Shown piece after piece: positions 44,902-53,398 of a DNA stretch of 64,000 bases. Source of the stretch: Thermothielavioides terrestris NRRL 8126 (Eukaryota > Ascomycota > Sordariomycetes > Sordariales > Chaetomiaceae). Under the pieces are notes generated by a model that did no database searches, was not told where the DNA came from, and saw only the letters and a list, made by a program, of their open reading frames with translations. The stretch spans positions 7,102,001-7,166,000 of the forward strand of contig NC_016458.1 in the NCBI RefSeq assembly GCF_000226115.1. The letters run 5' to 3'. Position 1 is the stretch's first letter; each line of letters opens with the position of its first letter. The translations under genes and the position numbers were made by a program.

Positions 44902-46535
44902 GGTGGTGGGCTTTGGGCTGGGGCAAGTGCGGGATGGGAGGTTCACGGTGTTTGTTGGGCAGAGAGGTGGCTCTTGGATGTTGTTGCCTAACTTGCCTTG
45001 AGAATAACGGCGGTAATTTTCATGTCGATGTGCGGATGCTGATTTCTAACATAACGTCACATACGTGGCTGTAAAATACGCGTATTTCATCGCTTGCTGT
45101 ACTCATGCTTGGCGATGCAGCGCCGCATCCGTCCGCTTTGGGTAACTAACTACCTAGGTAATTCCGGGAGGGCAAGGTGGGCAAAACCATTGCGCCGCAT
45201 GCAGCCGCAACGACAAGGGCAACTACTGAGGCTTCAAAACTTCGAACAGGTTACCTACCTCAAAGGAGTCAAGCAATTAGTGTCCCTTTTCGAGATGATG
45301 TAGTGATGTTGAATGTAGCGCTGCAACAACGACCGTAACAATACTCGAGTGACACATCCGGACGGTTTATCTCGTGTGTAAAACGATTCCTGGCGTCTGG
45401 CACTCCATGCTTTACTTTGGAGCTGTAAATTGTTGCAGATCGTGTATCGGTCAGCTTCTCGAACCAAAGCGAGAACACTGAGGTCAAACCGAAGCGGCTC
45501 CACAAAAGTATCTTCGGTTGTTGTCGGGGTCGTGGTGACAATATTGAGAAAGTGACAAAGTGAAACGGCCACCGGCATTTATCCCTTTCGTCCTCTTCTT
45601 CTAATATATATACTACACAACTAGGCAGGTAGTGCGATCCTCCTTTTTGCTATAAAACAGGGGTCTTCCTTAACTAATTGTTACTGCTCTCTACCTCTTT
45701 GGCCTTGCACTCCTCCTCTTTAGCCTTAACAAATAACAGATGCAGGGTACAGAGCTGTTAGTGATTTTTCCTTCCCCTTCTATTGGCTTACGGCTAAATC
45801 GTCATTTCCTTTCCCCGTTGTTTTGTTTTCCTTTTTCCTCCTTTTCTCTATACGCCTACATCGTAGGCTACGCGCCTGCACCGTCGAACCAGGGGAGCCG
45901 TACGTAGGAGCCCAGGCAACTGGGCCAGCCGTAGGTAGGTGGGCATCTAGGGGAGCCGTGGCCAGGTAGGCAACCGGGGGAGCCGTACGCAGGGTATACC
46001 ATGGGCGGCACCGGGGCTACAACGCGGGCACCAGGGCCACAACGCGGGCACCGGGGGCATGCCGTAGGCACCAGGGCCACAACGTGGGCACCGAGGGCAT
46101 GCCGTGGGCACCAGGGCCACAACGCGGGCACCAGGGCCACAATGCGGGCACCGGGGGCATGCCGTAGGCACCAGGGCCACAACGCAGGCACCGAGGGCAT
46201 GCCGGGGCCACAACGCAGGCACCGGGGGCACAACGCAGGCACCGGGGGCATACCGTAGGCACCGGGGGTATGCTGTAGGCACCGGGGGCATGCCGTAGGC
46301 ACCGGGGGCATGCCGTAGGCACCGGGGGCACAGCGCGGGCACCGGGGGTATAACGCAGGCACAACGTAGGTAGGTAGGCAACTGTGGGAGCCGTAGGCCG
46401 GGAGGCAAGCCGTAGGCCAGCAGTTCGCAGGTAATGCAGGTAGCCAGTAGTAACAGTAAGCAAGTCATGTGATGTAAAAATGCAGACAAAAAACCCTCAA
46501 GCCCGCGAAGCGGGCTCCAAACCCCTAGTCTATCT
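44902..46535. other. Gene-free, AT-richer and repeat-bearing stretch
   Basis: No gene is supported in 1.6 kb. The part 45560-45860 is AT- and pyrimidine-rich compared with the rest of the window (with TATATATA near 45605) and is directly followed by repeats of GTAGG/GCAACC type and a 20-bp minisatellite. This is the start of the accessory-looking segment reaching to about 50 kb. It may be decayed transposon DNA, but I could not identify any transposon protein. Confidence 0.5.
46007..46370. repeat. 20-bp minisatellite, about 18 units of two alternating types
   Basis: Units begin GGCACC and are 20 bp long. Type A reads GGCACCAGGGCCACAACGCG and type B GGCACCGGGGGCATGCCGTA, with hybrids. The first half alternates A and B; the second half is mostly B. 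One unit is truncated near 46204-46216. Because 20 is not a multiple of three, every minus frame cycles through the same Cys/Pro/Arg-rich peptide, so the open frames here are by-products. Confidence 0.9.
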
Positions 46536-48137
46536 CTACGACGCCTCGGGCTTCCGGCCGTACACGATGCGGCGGAGGAAGTAGGGCTGCAGCTCGGGGT
46601 CCTTGAGCTGGCGCCTGAGGTGGGCGCAGTAGACGAGCGTCTCTTCCTCGGTCCAGCCCATGACTGTTTTGAATATGTATAGCAGGTATCCTAATAGCCG
46701 GAAGGCGGGCGTCAGCGCGGTCGTCGGCCTTGGCTGCTGTGAGATGGGAACGTGCAAGTAGAGCGTAACATACCCTCGATGTCGCTCATGAATGTCGCCT
46801 TGGCAAACGTGCCGAGTTCCTTCTGCGCAGGATCCAGGGGCCAGTCGCCCAAGGGGCACTTGATGTCCTTGACGACCAGGTCGACGAAGCCGGCCTCTTC
46901 CATGTACTTGCGCTGGATGTCGTCTTCTACGACTCGGAAGGTGCGCCCGAATTTCTTGCCGCCCTCCCAGAAGACCTTGTGGAACTGGCCCAGCGCCGAG
47001 TCCTCCGGAATCCCCTTGTCGAAGCGCCACATGAAAGAGCCTTCCTGGTGCTCGATCCAGCCGCCAGGCTTGCAGCAGCGGAAGGCTTCGCGGTAGAGAG
47101 AGGCCCAGTCCGAGATGGTGCCGCTCATCAGGCGGAGGTGGATGAAGTCGAACGTGTTGGCCTTCCACGTCCACTCCAGGTTAGCGTCGTCCAGCTCGAA
47201 CTTGACGTTCGGCGGCACCCAGGACGGCTGCAGGGGCGAGACGTCGGTGCCGATCACCTCGGCGTTGGGGAAGGCTTCGCCGAAGTCGCTGGCGAGCCGG
47301 AGGGGCTACGTTAGCGAGCCGGGATCAGGGCAGACTTTCAGGGAAGCCATTTGCGACGCGACACAACGCCTGAGGGGGGAACTTGGACGTACATGGCCCA
47401 CAGCCCCGTGCCGGTCCCAATGTCGACGACTTTCTGCGGAGGACGTCAGTCCATGCGCGCCCAAAAACAGGAATGGGAATAAAACGCGACTACCTGTACT
47501 CTCGCAGGATCAAGGGGCGTCAGACAGAGCTTGCCGCCCAGCAAGAGCTCGCACATGTGATGGCTTCGGCCAGGTTAACTTGATTTGGCTGATCGTCGGC
47601 AACGAAGAGAGTGCAGGGCGGACGACTCACTGCAGATCCATTGCCTGGGCGTGCTGTTCGTCGTTAGGCTGCCAGGCCTCAGCCCGGCCGATCTCACTGT
47701 GGTAGGTCCTGCCATGGAGAGTGCGGTATTTGAGGATGCTGCTTGTGAGCGATGCGGTGCTGCTCGCGACGTCGGCAAAGGCCGAGTCGCCATCGTCCAG
47801 CTCGTCGTCGGCCTGGCATTGGGCAAGCGAGGACGCCCGGTATTAGCGAGAAGCAACTCCTGTGGTATGTACGGGTACGACACCAACGAAAGGTGAAGGG
47901 CTGAAGAGATGAAGGTGTGTGTAGGTGAAGGTGTGTAGGTGTAACTGAACCACGTGCCGGCAACGGCTCCCAGTGCGATGCAGGGAGAATCCCGGTCTCG
48001 TTCGACGGGCCGGGCGGAGACGAAGACTCGGTCGCTTGGGGAGCCGAGGATGTTGCGGCAGGCGGAGGTGGAGACTGGCCTTTCTTGGCCACGGCTTTCG
48101 CACCATTAACAGCTCTAACGCCACCTGTGCCTGCCAT
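46536..48137 (-). CDS. SAM-dependent methyltransferase, LaeA/TAM-like
   Basis: Exons in transcription order are 48137-47946, 47812-47631, 47563-47494, 47433-47393, 47288-46774 and 46690-46536, giving 384 residues. The N-terminus (about 65 residues) is Ala/Pro/Ser-rich. The conserved lead-in [20 protein letters not shown] plus [17 protein letters not shown] precedes [23 protein letters not shown] motif I is rebuilt over two introns as [23 protein letters not shown] (from residue 149), then [25 protein letters not shown] and [12 protein letters not shown]. The C-terminus is [20 protein letters not shown]. Relatives include LaeA-type regulators and secondary-metabolite methyltransferases; the target is unknown, and no biosynthetic cluster is next to it. 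The first donor (GTTACA at 47945) is weak but is the only phase-0 option; a CTAAT branch site lies before its acceptor. Confidence 0.88.
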
Positions 48138-48510
48138 CTTTGCTTGGAAACCCGGCACACGAAAAGCAGCAAGCAAACAAGGTGCACGACAAGTGGATGA
48201 GCGCAGGGTTGAGGACGAATTTCTTCTCTTTCTCAATTCCATGCGGCGAATGCCTACAGGTATACGTATTTGTGGTCCCCTTGACCCTTGACGCCAGCTC
48301 AATCGGATTCACATCCGGGCCTTCGTTCCATCCATGGATGTTGCCATCCTGCACGCCCGCTGCTGCCACCTCAGGCGGTTATGCTGCGAAACCGAACGGG
48401 ATGGTTGGAGAGGAGGTTGCGGCTGGTGGGATAGAGAAGCGGGGAACGGGAAGCTTGCAGCGGAGGGCGGTTGGGGCCATGCCGCTGCGGTGCGCTCAGG
48501 TAACGAATGT

Positions 48511-49078
48511 TTACGCAGCCGACCCCCTTAAAAAAACAAAACACATTTCTTAGAAATACGACACACCCTGCAGCGGTCCGTGCGCCCCCACCAAAACCTC
48601 GCGACGAACGTCACCACACCCCCCCAGCTTACTGGTTGCTACAGGAATCGCGAGAGCAATTGATAAGAGATCCAAAGGTTCAAAGAATCCAAACGGTTAA
48701 CTGCCACGTTGCTCACTACCTAAATGGGGAGGACATTTGCAAAGACGGATTAAAGCTGTAAAGGAGACCGCTTATCGATAACGTATCTTATCGATAAGAT
48801 AGCTTATCGATAAGGCAATGACACGTGACCTATTGGCAAATATGGAGTATCTATCGTACTTTGGGGCTAGCATTTTCAGGCTTTTTTAACAGGTCAACGT
48901 TTTCAATTAATCTGCATTTTCTAGCTCGTCAATTGGTAGCGATTCCTGTGGCGACATGCCAGCTCGGGGGTGCGGTGATGCTCGTCGCGAGGTTTTGGTG
49001 GGGGCGCACGGACCGCTGCAGGGTGTGTCGTATTTCTAAAAAATCTGTATTGTTTTTTTAAGGGGGTCGTTACGCAGC
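48511..49078. mobile_element. Non-autonomous Mutator-like MITE, 550 bp, with 9-bp target duplication
   Basis: The element itself is 48520-49069. TTACGCAGC occurs immediately before it (48511-48519) and immediately after it (49070-49078), a perfect 9-bp target-site duplication. Both ends start CGACCCCCTTAAAAAAAC when read inward. The terminal inverted repeats are about 145 bp; the best block (CGACACACCCTGCAGCGGTC and on through CACCAAAACCTCGCGACGA) is identical for over 55 bp, and homology fades near CAGGAATCGC...CAATTGA. Long inverted repeats with 9-bp duplications fit Mutator-like elements. There is no transposase frame, so movement would depend on an enzyme elsewhere. The interior carries three TTATCGATAA palindromes. 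Confidence 0.9.
48771..48814. repeat. Three palindromes (TTATCGATAA) at 16-bp spacing
   Basis: CTTATCGATAA(G) starts at 48771, 48787 and 48803, an exact 16-bp period. The intervening bases differ (CGTAT, ATAG). The array sits near the centre of the Mutator-like element. Confidence 0.85.
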
Positions 49079-49489
49079 GGACGCCACTGTAGTGTACCCG
49101 TCCGAATTCCGAAACATCCAATGGCAAAAGGAAAGTGGGGATAACTTTACTATTCGCTGCCCTCTGTTAACACTTCGCAAGATCAATCGTAAGGGAATCT
49201 GTTTTTCATGTTTTCAAACAAGTTTTCTCATGTCCTTGGTTGCACTCGTTACAGTCTAGCAACCTTGACCGGAAATGTGTAGCTCGCTCCCGGCTCGAGT
49301 CTCGGCCTAAGCAGGACGTATTCCTTGGAACCTTACCCCGAAGCGCGCGGAAGGCGTGCCAAAGCTGCTTGCTCGGAGCGGTCGGAGGCCTGCCCCCACA
49401 CTTACACAGTAGACCCCGCCATGTCACAAGCGCTCTTTGTCTCCAGATTGGTACTGTATGTAAGGTACCTACCGTTGTACGACAACAGA

Positions 49490-49918
49490 CATCCGTCGGT
49501 TATGGCTAAAGAGGTCCCGCCAAGACTAATTTCGGAGACTGCCGCTTACAAGTATTTACAATCGCCACGGGGTGAGCGGGGCCGTGACGGGGCTACGACG
49601 ACTTCGAGCAACATCAACAACGAACAATCGTAAAGACTCGTTGCAACAACTTTACGAAACCTTAACCAAATCGAAAAAAAAGAAAACGAAGTTAACCCTC
49701 ACCCTAACCTTGACCCTCACCCTAACTATAACCCTCACCCTAACCAGCGGGGGGCTGGCGCCGCCCCCTGCACCCCCGGCGAACTAACCCGTGGCTAACC
49801 CGTGGCGATAGTGCAAACCCCTTGGCGGTCTTGGCGGGGTACTAACGCTGTAATAACATTGCCGACAATTGGCCGAAATTAGTCTTGGCGGGACCTCTTT
49901 AGCCATCAGCCATCCGTC
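49490..49918. mobile_element. Second non-autonomous inverted-repeat element, 413 bp, 8-bp target duplication
   Basis: The element is 49498-49910, flanked by CATCCGTC at 49490-49497 and again at 49911-49918. The terminal inverted repeats are 38 bp with two mismatches (positions 2 and 4), including a perfect 34-bp core that starts ATGGCTAAAGAGGTCCCGCC. No coding sequence is present. An 8-bp duplication fits hAT or Mutator-like elements; the repeats are longer than usual for hAT. It is unrelated in sequence to the element 430 bp upstream. Its interior holds a telomere-like tandem repeat at 49696-49744. Confidence 0.88.
49696..49744. repeat. Telomere-like tandem repeat, three 18-bp units
   Basis: The 13-bp core CCCTCACCCTAAC occurs at 49696, 49714 and 49732, giving an 18-bp period with variable 5-bp spacers (CTTGA, TATAA). 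It resembles degenerate CCCTAA telomere repeat and lies inside the 413-bp element. Two copies of CTAACCCGTGG follow at about 49784-49805. Confidence 0.8.
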
Positions 49919-50211
49919 CACTGCGCTGTTCGGTCACACGGCACACGCACATTGTCTGCGACACAGGGCCCCGCTTTGCTTCGCCACGAAGACAAAGACC
50001 AGTGATCGCCTGCCTGCATAACTCGCATATTCCCTCGACCATCCCCAATCAACTCTCGCCTTGTCGGCTCCGAAACATTCCCTGCACTCGCATCAATAGC
50101 ACCTCGCCCCCAGCAGCAACCTGCAGTGAAAACCCACTTTCAGAAATATCGAACGACTGCCCACCTACGCTACCTCGATTCGCACAGCGACATCAACAGC
50201 TTACTGCAACC

Positions 50212-50498
50212 ATGTCCCAAAAGCGCGACGAACCCCCGGCCTACAACAGCCCCCCGCCGCCGCAACCCCCGCAGCCGGCCTACTACTCCCAGCCGGGCCC
50301 GTACGGCCCTCACCACCAGGGCCCCGGCGACGCCTACTACCAGCAACAGCCGCAGATGGGCTATCAGCAGCAGCAGCAGGGGAAATACTACGCCTCAGCG
50401 CCCGGCGGGCCGTATCCGCAGTATCAGCAGTATCCGCCGCAGCAGGGGTACTACTACCCGCAGGGCCAGTACGCAGACCAGCAGCGGGGCGGCCCGGT

Positions 50499-50593
<95 letters not shown>

Positions 50594-50884
50594 CTTTTTT
50601 TCCTTCTTCGCTTCATTCTGCCCCCCCTTGACAAGCCAACCCAGGGCAGGGCAGGGGAGGCGGAACTGCCGCGACAGCCCTGGAAGGAAGCGGGTTGAAG
50701 CTTCCAGCCCGGGGTTTGCGGCAAAGCGGCGCGGCGCGGCACTGCGCTGCGTTGATCGTCCCCTTGCTTGGCAACGTATGTACATACAGTACACAGTACT
50801 AACGGAAGCGGACGCCGGTAGGGCTTCCTCGAGGCATGTCTCGCCGGCCTGGCGTGCTGTTGCTGCCTGGACCTGCTGCTCTAG
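50212..50884 (+). CDS. Small Pro/Gln/Tyr-rich protein with C-terminal CYSTM domain
   Basis: Exons are 50212-50496 and 50822-50884, giving 115 residues. The N-terminal 90 residues are low complexity (Pro, Gln, Tyr and Gly; PPAYNSPPPPQPPQPAYYSQ). The second exon encodes GFLEACLAGLACCCCLDLLL, the cysteine-rich tail-anchor (CYSTM) module, which places this with small stress-related membrane proteins of plants and fungi. Function is inferred only at family level. The intron (325 nt) has GTGAGT, a perfect TACTAAC branch site at about 50798-50804 and acceptor TAG. Directly after the donor it carries a 92-base T run. Frame is phase 0. The protein is often missed because the conserved part is entirely in the short second exon. 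Confidence 0.9.
50502..50593. repeat. Homopolymer of 92 T inside an intron
   Basis: It begins five bases into the intron of the CYSTM gene, directly after GTGAG. The exact length may be affected by sequencing. Confidence 0.9.
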
Positions 50885-51532
50885 AAAGTTGAAAGACCGA
50901 GACGGGCAAGCGTATCGGGGTGGTGGTGGAGGACGAACGCGCTGCGGCCGGGGCTGGTTTCCCGCGGCGGCGGCGAAGAGGAGGGAAGGCCGTTCTGTCT
51001 GTCGTGCTCCGTGGCGGTCGGCCGACACGGTCGTATGTCCGGAAACGAGCGGGAGGAAGGATATGTGTGCCTGGGCTGTTGGGGATGCCGAGCTGTGCTT
51101 GGCTTGCTGAGTGGACGAGCGCGGCGGTCCCGGCTCGGCGCTTCGACAGTGGGGAGGAACAGGAGACACTCGCTCACTCGGGTGGCTGATGCATTCCGGG
51201 CTGGACTCGCGACGATGGGCGCAGGACGGCGGGCATGGAATTTCCGGGCGTACGGAGGAGGTTCACGGTAACGGCATTTCCTATCGCTATGCCTCACGTT
51301 GTACATGAACTGTTGTACTTGGTTTAGGTAGAACTTGTGTAATTTATGCAGGTACTGATGTTTGGGTACCTGCGTTGTCTAAATTTAGGTTGAGTATAGG
51401 TGTCACCGCGCGAGGGCGGCGATGTATTCCATACCGAGAGGATCAACATGCTTTCCTAAGGATACACAAAGCATTTTGTATGCGAAACGGCCCTGCGCCC
51501 GAAACGACAAGGAATACAAACAGAAAAAAAGC
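50885..51532. other. Tail-to-tail intergenic region (CYSTM gene / FAD monooxygenase)
   Basis: 3' flanks of convergent genes; no supported gene or repeat beyond the flanking tracts. Confidence 0.55.
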
Positions 51533-53014
51533 TCACAAAGTGGCGAACAGCCGATCAAAGTTCTCGACGGCCTCCTTGACGCAGTCGTGCGAGTAGATCA
51601 TCTTCTGGACGTCCGGGCTGGCCCACTTGTCGGGGACCGTGCCCAGCTTGCCGTTCTGGGCGAACTCGCGATCCCGCTCCTCCTTGGCCTTGCCCTCCCC
51701 GAGGTGCAGGATGCGGCCCGAGTGGGCCGCCAGGTCGACCAGGGCGGTGCAGTGCGGCTTGCGCAGCAGCTCGTACACCTTGAGCGCCTTGGTGATCGTC
51801 CCGGGGTCGCGGGCCTTGTCCGCGGGGATCTTGCTGACGACCTCGGCCAGGACGGCGCCGTCCTCGATCGCCATCGCCGCGCCCTGGCTCAGGTGCGGCA
51901 GCGTCGGGTGGCACGCGTCGCCCAGCAGCGCCACCGACCCGTGCACCCACGTCGGCAGCGGCTTGTGCGACCGCAGCTTCCACTCGCACACCTCGCCGTC
52001 GGGCACCAGGTTGAGCATGCGGTGCACGAGCGGGCAGAAGTCCTCGTACACCTTGAGCATGGCCGCCTTGGACCCCTTGGTCGTGTAGGTCGCGTTGGTG
52101 GCGGACGCGAAGTTGACGTCGGGCTGGGCCGACGACAGGTTGTAGATCTGCTTGTTGCTGACCGGGTAGGCGATGATGTGCCGCTTCTCGCCGACCCAGC
52201 GCACCACCGTGTCGCTGTCGAGCAGCGCCAGCATCTCCGGGTCGTGCTCCATCTCGGACCGCTTGAGCATGATGCGGTAGGCGGCCTGGCCCGTGTCCTC
52301 CTCCTGCGCCTCGGTGCCCAGCTCGGCGAGCATCTGCGTGCGCGTCACCGACTTGATGCCGTCCGCCGCCAGCAGGATGTCCGTCTCGAGCGTGTACTCG
52401 TCGCCGTCGCGCGGCTTGAGCGTGATGACCGGCTTGCCGGCGAACGAGTTGACCCGGACCAGCGCCGTTGAGAAGTGGAACTTAATCGCACTCTCCTTCT
52501 TGCACCCGTTGAACAGGCCGCCCGCCAGCGACGACCGGTGTCCCGTGCAGTGGGGGAAGCCGTATTTCTCTTCAATGTCCGGCATCTCGACGTGTGAGAG
52601 CTCGGCGTTCGTGCTCCCCTCTGCTCAGGACCCCGCGTTAGAACACCTTGAAGGCTGGTTCAAAGCCCGACTTGGCAAAAAGAGGGGGAGGGGAGGGAAA
52701 AGGGCTTACGCCTTATGCTGGTGGCCTTGACGTTGGTCGCCTCGGCGAAGATCTCGTCCCAGCATCCGAGCCGGCTGAGCACGCGGACGACATTGGGCGG
52801 CATCTGGATGCCGGCGCCGACGAAGCCCAGATTCGACGCCGTCTCGAAGACGTCGATGTGCTTGAACCCCTTCTTGGCAAAGGCCAGGGCTGTTCCCAGG
52901 CCCCCCATGCCTGCGGGATGGCGTCAGCATCTGCGGCCTAGGAATAGGGAGAACTAACCATGGAATCGTACCTGCACCGATGATGACGATGCGAAGATCC
53001 CGGACGTCCGCCAT
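51533..53014 (-). CDS. FAD-dependent aromatic monooxygenase, salicylate hydroxylase-like
   Basis: Exons in transcription order are 53014-52972, 52910-52710 and 52620-51533, giving 443 residues. It is a class A flavoprotein hydroxylase that would use NAD(P)H and O2 on an aromatic substrate. The Rossmann motif is rebuilt over the first intron as RIVIIGAGMGGLGTALAFAK (GxGxxG at residues 13-18). The DG motif is ILLAADGIKSVTRTQML. The FAD ribityl-binding GD motif is VALLGDACHPTLPHLSQGAAMAIEDGAVLAEV. Length fits the salicylate hydroxylase-like group, whose members also act on kynurenine-like or secondary-metabolite substrates, so the substrate is not assigned. Introns are 61 and 89 nt with consistent phases (1 and 1). 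No neighbouring catabolic genes suggest a pathway. Confidence 0.92.
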
Positions 53015-53130
53015 TGCAGCGATTTGGCGGTGATCTCGCCCGCGAGAATGTGAATGAATGCCTATTGCGGACAGATATGAATGCTGGCAAAAGGTTGCTG
53101 TTGGGGGTATATAGTGTGCGTGTGGGTGTA

Positions 53131-53147
53131 TGTGTGTGTGTGTGTGT
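53131..53147. repeat. TG dinucleotide microsatellite
   Basis: About eight TG units 120 bp upstream of the FAD monooxygenase start. Confidence 0.8.
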
Positions 53148-53373
53148 AGAGGGCTCAGGAGTTTGCTTGATAGTCAAGCAGATGGTTTCGAGTGCGGCGG
53201 GGCAGGGTGAGTCTCGAGATGGTGGTGCGGCTAAGAATGTCGAGAGCGGGAGATTGCGCCTTCTTCTCCCGCTTTCATATATACCTGGCACGTACACAGA
53301 TAGTACACCAAGACGGCCGCGAAGCCCTTGGATCTAGCTTGCCCCGTTCAGTCCTCGGCACCTGCTCTCGCGC

Positions 53374-53398
53374 CCGCACCCGCACCCGCACCCGCACC
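53374..53398. repeat. CGCACC hexamer repeat, four units
   Basis: Four tandem CGCACC/CGCCCG-like hexamers in non-coding DNA. Confidence 0.65.

Larger units (their letters stand above)
48138..50211. other. 2.1-kb intergenic region with two transposon insertions
   Basis: It lies between the methyltransferase start (minus) and the CYSTM start (plus). Almost half is two short inverted-repeat elements (48520-49069 and 49498-49910, listed separately). The remainder shows no gene. Confidence 0.7.

Noticed and set aside
44902..44946. Longer RIB7 start at 44946
   Set aside because: That codon is GTG on the coding strand; the first ATG is at 44901.
45868..46489. Cys/Pro/Arg-rich repetitive frames on the minus strand over the minisatellite
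   Set aside because: All three minus frames are open because the 20-bp unit lacks stops and cycles through frames; no start, splice or composition evidence for coding.
49196..49489. Possible gene or element between the two MITEs
   Set aside because: Only short frames (for example 49240-49509) without family resemblance; no inverted repeats of its own.
50201..51169. Minus-strand frame with a long lysine run
   Set aside because: The lysines come from translating the reverse of the T run in the CYSTM intron; not a protein.
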